DNA of 64,000 bases. Origin: an uncultured Sphingorhabdus sp. Its GTDB lineage: Bacteria > Pseudomonadota > Alphaproteobacteria > Sphingomonadales > Sphingomonadaceae. The stretch is from positions 1,488,001 to 1,552,000 of the forward strand of contig CANMXN010000001.1 in assembly GCA_947501885.1 (NCBI GenBank). Reading direction: 5' to 3'. Position numbers and translations under genes: made by a program. Shown piece after piece: positions 63,637 through 64,000 of the stretch. Under the pieces are notes generated by a model. The model made no database searches and had not been told where the DNA came from. It saw nothing but the letters and a program-made list of their open reading frames with translations. Each line of letters begins with the position of its first letter. Within the stretch, counting starts at the first letter, position 1.

Positions 63637-64000
<364 letters not shown>

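Overview
The window looks like a contiguous piece of chromosome from an alphaproteobacterium, most likely a member of the Sphingomonadales with a fairly low GC content (inference). The reasons are the gene orders pyrE-pdxJ-acpS-lepB, coxB-coxA-ctaB-(small membrane protein)-ctaG-coxC-DUF983-SURF1, ybgC-tolQRAB-pal and ruvC-ruvA-ruvB with yebC, together with a TonB-dependent receptor and GMC/sterol-desaturase type enzymes. No tRNA, rRNA or CRISPR array was seen. Coding density is high and many neighbours overlap by 1 to 14 nt, so most genes sit in translationally coupled operons.

Layout. 1-3.5 kb (+): a truncated SMP-30 propeller protein, a HAD phosphatase, a GST and a FemAB/GNAT-type acetyltransferase. 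3.5-7.4 kb (-): one operon reading thrC, rRNA-type methyltransferase, folB, a pteridine-reductase-like SDR and an EVE-domain protein. 7.5-13 kb: a lone membrane protein, the relic tail of a second GMC oxidoreductase, an intact GMC oxidoreductase overlapping a fatty-acid hydroxylase, a small phosphatase and an Atm1-type ABC exporter. 13-19.7 kb (-): a TonB-dependent receptor, an AI-2E transporter, lepB, acpS, pdxJ and pyrE. 20-26.5 kb (+): the aa3-type cytochrome c oxidase operon. 27.3-30.4 kb (-): thrS, a DUF305 lipoprotein and infC, the last with a probable AUC start.

30.5-34.3 kb holds an SDR lacking the catalytic Tyr, an HCCA-isomerase-like protein, a previously unlisted 35-residue basic protein, an AT-rich non-coding stretch with a terminator-bounded candidate sRNA and a perfect DnaA-box match, and a membrane protein/XRE regulator pair behind a hairpin that covers its ribosome binding site. 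34.4-39.9 kb (+) holds YjgN-M48 protease-hydrolase-TPR, then a glyoxalase I-like/glyoxalase II pair and a small secreted protein. 40-44.5 kb (-) is the complete Tol-Pal operon.

44.7-50.6 kb is the least ordinary part. The Holliday-junction operon ruvC-ruvA-ruvB is split twice. An HTH/PIN toxin-antitoxin-like pair with its own promoter sits between ruvC and ruvA and overlaps ruvA by 4 nt. A secreted protein plus an array of intergenic palindromes sits between ruvA and ruvB. A second secreted protein of similar layout lies on the other side of ruvB. 50.9-64 kb carries an IS5-type transposase stub, an MBL-fold hydrolase with an odd in-frame tail, acyl-CoA dehydrogenase and enoyl-CoA hydratase, two diguanylate cyclases, sucC, rpmJ, gpmA, purE-purK and the start of folA.
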